Assembly: GCA_003546025.1 (NCBI GenBank)
Contig: QPKB01000008.1
Span: forward strand, 14,238,310-14,302,309
DNA: 64,000 nt
Direction of reading: 5' to 3'
DNA from: Camphora micrantha
Taxonomy: Eukaryota; Streptophyta; Magnoliopsida; Laurales; Lauraceae
Positions 60,042 through 64,000 of the stretch are shown piece by piece. Made by a program: the position numbers and the translations under genes. The notes below the pieces were generated by a model. It did no database searches, was not told the DNA's origin, and was given only the letters and a program-made list of their open reading frames with translations. Each line of letters starts with the position of its first letter. Positions within the stretch are counted from its first letter, which is position 1.

Positions 60042-60476
60042 TCAGCAAGACCATCTGAACCAATTGACCAAGGATTGAGCATCACATGTTAAAAATCCCC
60101 ACTTCCTTCTCTGGGTGGAGGGGGTGTCAAGGATGTCAAGCATTGTTTCCCTCTCCCTCAGAGTCAATGCCACTCCTCTCAAAAGGTTCAATGCCATGAT
60201 GTGGACATTGTTCTTATGCCTGTGCTTCTGGTAAGCCACATGCCTGCAGCTGCTCCAACAATCATGAACTGTACACAAATTAGTGAACTATTAGTAATTG
60301 ATCTTTGAGGAGATACACATGTTTACGAGTAAAGTGGAAGCAGCCAGATGACCAACGTAACTAGTAAACATAAAAATGTAACACATCTAGCCAAGAGGTC
60401 ACAGATGGGACTGCATGCAAACTATCAAAGTCCAGTGTTGAACAAACTTAAAAAGTGCATCAAACAGCTTTAAAAA

Positions 60477-60520
<44 letters not shown>

Positions 60521-62930
60521 ACAACCACATTGCATCACAGAATCACAAAATACAATGCAACAAACTAGGGTGGTCACTTGAACTCATCTGTATGCTTGGT
60601 GGACAGCTGAATGGAATGTATCGTGTGTTGAATACTTACGGCCTTTTTTACTGATCGATAACAAAATTTCATTGATCTGTAAAAGAAGGATCCATACAGC
60701 ATGTGGTGTAAACTAAAAAACAGGCATATGCTTGGACAGTACACACAAAATCTGTAGGGTATCTGAACCAAACAAAAATGGCAATGCCCATCCTTACTGG
60801 AATGAGATTTCCCACTCATTGATTGAAGAAAACATGTATGAGATCAGAATTCAGAGCTCTTCATCCATTAGGACCTACTCTAAATGTGCAAGCACTCAAA
60901 CTCACTTGACAATCCTAACTATTCCCATTTGGAAAGTTATAGGTCACAACTACATTATAAATACTCTTAAGATGAAAGGTTAGGATTGCACAATCAGCTT
61001 AAGTTCTAGGCAGTGATCTATCCAAACAGTGAAACAGTCAAAATCATCATACATGTCACACATACCAAGATAGTCAATGATACACTAAAAATTTAAAATA
61101 AAAAAAGGTTCTTGAAAAAAGACACCCAAGGCTAGGAAAAAATTTCTCGTCTCCTATAAAGTATAGGAGTCATGAGTGCTAAAACTGAGATGGAAGAACA
61201 TCATGACTACCGGTGATAGCCATATAGCTGCAGTCTGCATATCAAAACGTGGAACATATAGTACAGTCTCTCCAAAATCTCCTTATCAGTTTTGCCAGCT
61301 CATACTTCATCACGAATAAGCTGCAAGTAGCAAGAAAGTTGGTAACAGAGACAAATGGATGTTTAGATGATCAATTGGAGAAAATAAAACCTAAGCTACT
61401 TATCTGGGGTATAGAGGCAGGTCTAGGCTTTAGACTCATTTAACAATTGTCTGATTGACACAGAAACTTTTTTTTTTTGAAAGGTCTAATCTGATTGACA
61501 CAGAAACATGAGTGTATGTTCAACGTATTCCCATTCTCCCTAATTTAAAATATCTCCTATCAACATTTGTGTATATGCTTGCAATGCTCACATATTTTTT
61601 GATAGAAAAGCCGTGAAAAACTGAATCATATCTCACATAGATTCTACAAGTACCCATATCATGCAAAATGGCATTTATAACAGCCTGATGATGGAGATAT
61701 TTGGATCGTCTTAAAAATGGCAACTTATTGGATATTATGCAGCTCATTAATGACATTCCTTCACAATCTTCCCCATGTATAATCCAGATACCGTCTTTTG
61801 CATTCTTCTACTTAATGTAAAGCATGTAACTTGGACATGGATGCCAGCATGGGCAGCTAAGCAAAGTAGGCGACTAGGCATGACAATAGGTTGGCTTTCT
61901 TATTAACTAATCAGCTGGAAACCCCTGGTTCAGGGTTATCAAAAAAAAAAAAAAGACGCTGGTTCAGTACATTTACCAAATGGACCTAAAGTAAAGCATG
62001 TGCCTGATATGTGAAAGTATCAGCAATGGCTCTGGCTGGGTTTTGATCACCTGGGCATGGCCCTTCAATTAACTATTAATCAAGCCTACATCTGTCAGTG
62101 GGCAGGGTTGTCTTCCAGCATAAAGCTCTTTCGAGACTGGGAAAAAAATGCTTGGCCGAAAAATCCACGTTCACTTAAGTCATAGATCAAGGTCCAAAAT
62201 AGAGATCAAAACATTATTCAGATTGCAGCTGTAAAATTGTGAATTAGGTCAGATAAAGTAAATTAGACTGCCAAGTTCCCACTCCGCAATGTGCCATTAG
62301 TTAAGTTGTCACATGCTGTTCCCAAGCCAGATGAAAGGAACATTCATTGGCAGTCGGGCAGTCGGCTGGGTAGCCGAAGTTTTCCAATGGTCCATTTGGT
62401 AGAAATTCAAACCAACTTATAATTTAAAATATTCAGAATTATGAGATGACTGGAATTCTCCTGACTAAGCTCTCTATTGGAACTGGAATTTATATGGGGA
62501 AAAAGTTACAATTTTTCAAATAATTTGAAGTTTGGATTCTAGAGGAACTGGAGTTTGAGAGAGCAAATGAAAAGTCCAGTTGCTAGAAAATGCTGGAATT
62601 TCTCAAAATGTATGAAATTTCTGGAAAAAAAAATTGGAATTACAGCCTTTGGAATTTGCAACCAAACAGCCCCTTAGAAAACAAGTTCAGGGCCTCCAAC
62701 ATATACATATAAAAAAACATGTAACCATCTCCTGAAAAGGAAAGGAAAGGAAAAGAAAATTAAATGAGTACTAACTACTAAGTAGAAAGTACCTTCCTAA
62801 GGAGAATGGCAATGTCTGCTTGGGAATCTTCGATAGACTGACTACCACATTCAGTACAACGGACATTTTGACATATACTTCTTGCACGAGCTTCCAGTGT
62901 TTGCGCCTTCTTCACTGCCTCCTCATCCAT
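60042..62930 (-). pseudogene. CCMH: CCMH pseudogene, arm B
   Basis: Same gene and same main lesions as in arm A. Exon 1 (62793-62930) is intact with R-C-T-E-C. Exon 2 (61211-61320) is also 110 bases with the same TGA and the same ~22-base loss. Exon 3 (60042-60268) is 227 instead of 228 bases: relative to arm A one G is missing from the GGG of 'ATGTGGGC', one C is missing from the CCCC before 'AGAGAAGG', and one T is added in the TTTT run before 'AACATG'. These break the membrane-helix frame that arm A keeps. Confidence 0.88.
60481..60519. repeat. (GA)n microsatellite, arm B
   Basis: Counterpart of the (CT)n at 47214-47251. Confidence 0.9.
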
Positions 62931-64000
62931 TGAAGAAATGATCAAGGGAACTTATAAAAAACTGAAAAGGAAACACAGTAGAGCCATTTAGAAGGCTTTT
63001 AAAAATAGCACCCAAAAACCTTGGGATTCTTGCTTGCATAAAGAAATGAGGAAAAGCCATTCCATGTTCAGTCAAAATAATCAAACAAAATACAGGTTAT
63101 ACACAGAGCTCTAATGGTTTATAGACAAATTGGTCAACAAAAAGTGGCTTGTTAGTGGAACCAGGCCATGTGAAATAAGAGACTCAGACCCTCTTTAGTT
63201 AAGTTTTCAGTTCTCTTCAGCAATTGAAAAAATACAAAATGTGGCATTTTTTTTAGCTACAATGGAGTTTGTGGATTGACCATTTACCAGAAATTAAATT
63301 CCTATGTGTTTCTAGCTATCAATATCAATACAAGGCCATCAAAATGGCAGTTATATATAAACTGTCCATTCATGGACTCAGATTGAACAGCTAGAGATCT
63401 CCAACAAATCTGATTTTCACTTGATGGGTAACCTAAAAACCCTTCTTATACCTCAAGGAGCCAGTGACCCAACCTCATTTTTTTTTTCTTTTTCTTTCAA
63501 TTTTAAGAGATGGGTTATGGATTGGCCAGCCACCCAAAACGAAAATCAGCTCCAAGGGGCATTCCCTGCTATCAAAAGAAAAAAAAAACCCAAGGGGTGA
63601 AACCATCAAACGAAGATCACGCCATCTACTGGAACCCAATTTTGAATTTTGAAGAGACAATTACTTTCTTCCTTAGGCATTTCATCAAACACTTGTGATG
63701 CAAAATCAATTCAATTGAAAAAAAAATAAAAAATGAAGCTTTATTTCATCAACTTCTCCAGTCTGAAAGTTTCTGTTCAGCAAACTTGGTTTCTTTTCTG
63801 ACTATTTTATGAACAACCAAAAACCATTGATCCCAAGAGAGATAAGAGAAACATGCCTTTTGAGAGAGAGAGAGCCCTGTCGGTTGGGGTTTAATGGGAA
63901 CGCATCCGGACATGGTTACACATCATTATATTTATTTTTTTTTTGATTCGGCGAGAGGTCCTCAAAGTATGACTTTATTGCAAACAATCTATAAAAAAAA
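62931..64000. other. outer part of arm B
   Basis: Counterpart of 43733-44802. No gene was seen. The block is cut by the window end. Confidence 0.5.

Larger units (their letters stand above)
57663..64000 (-). repeat. large inverted duplication, arm B
   Basis: Reverse complement of 43733-50049, from GAGTTAGGGATGTATGACT at the gap to the window end. It continues beyond the window. Confidence 0.95.

Overview
The window is nuclear DNA of a flowering plant. The evidence is spliced genes with GT-AG introns, Ty1/copia, Ty3/gypsy, LINE and TIR transposon remains, AT-rich intergenic DNA, plant-type CDC20, CCMH, LOG and strictosidine-synthase-like (SSL) coding sequence, and two runs of N. I cannot name the species. 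Most of the window is repeats. LAYOUT. 1-2.7 kb: intergenic DNA with a possible LTR remnant, a 30-bp tandem repeat and a decayed LINE 3' end containing a poly-G tract. 2.73-18.46 kb and 19.31-35.22 kb: two direct copies (A and B) of one ~16-kb block, joined through an 852-N gap. Each copy carries CACTA-like subterminal repeats, a minus-strand multi-exon gene I cannot name, a broken LOG exon, a five-exon CDC20 gene on the minus strand, a 731-bp solo LTR and the edge of the same copia insertion. 35.05-40.64 kb: a complete Tnt1/Tork-type copia element on the minus strand (321-bp LTRs, PBS, PPT, gag-pol interrupted by one in-frame TAG). 40.6-43.6 kb: intergenic DNA ending in a ~900-bp decayed 21-bp minisatellite. 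About 43.73-50.05 kb and 57.66-64.0 kb: arms of a ~6.3-kb inverted duplication, each with the same broken CCMH (mitochondrial cytochrome c maturation) gene; the inner edge of the second arm abuts a 1000-N gap. Between the arms: a ~1-kb Mutator-like TIR element, a GC-rich 57-bp-arm hairpin insertion, the first exon of an SSL gene with its promoter, and a decayed Ty3/gypsy element in place of the rest of that gene. HOW IT FITS TOGETHER. There is no operon-like logic. The best functional gene is CDC20 copy B (474 aa, C-box, seven-blade WD40 region, IR tail), an activator of the anaphase-promoting complex, with E2F-like and MSA-core motifs upstream as expected for a cell-cycle gene. Copy A has lost the first splice donor and carries compensating indels in exon 1. 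Both large duplications meet N gaps and parts of the copies differ mainly by single-base indels, so false duplication (two haplotypes joined, unpolished long-read patches) must be excluded before any biological reading. No rRNA, tRNA or CRISPR locus was seen.
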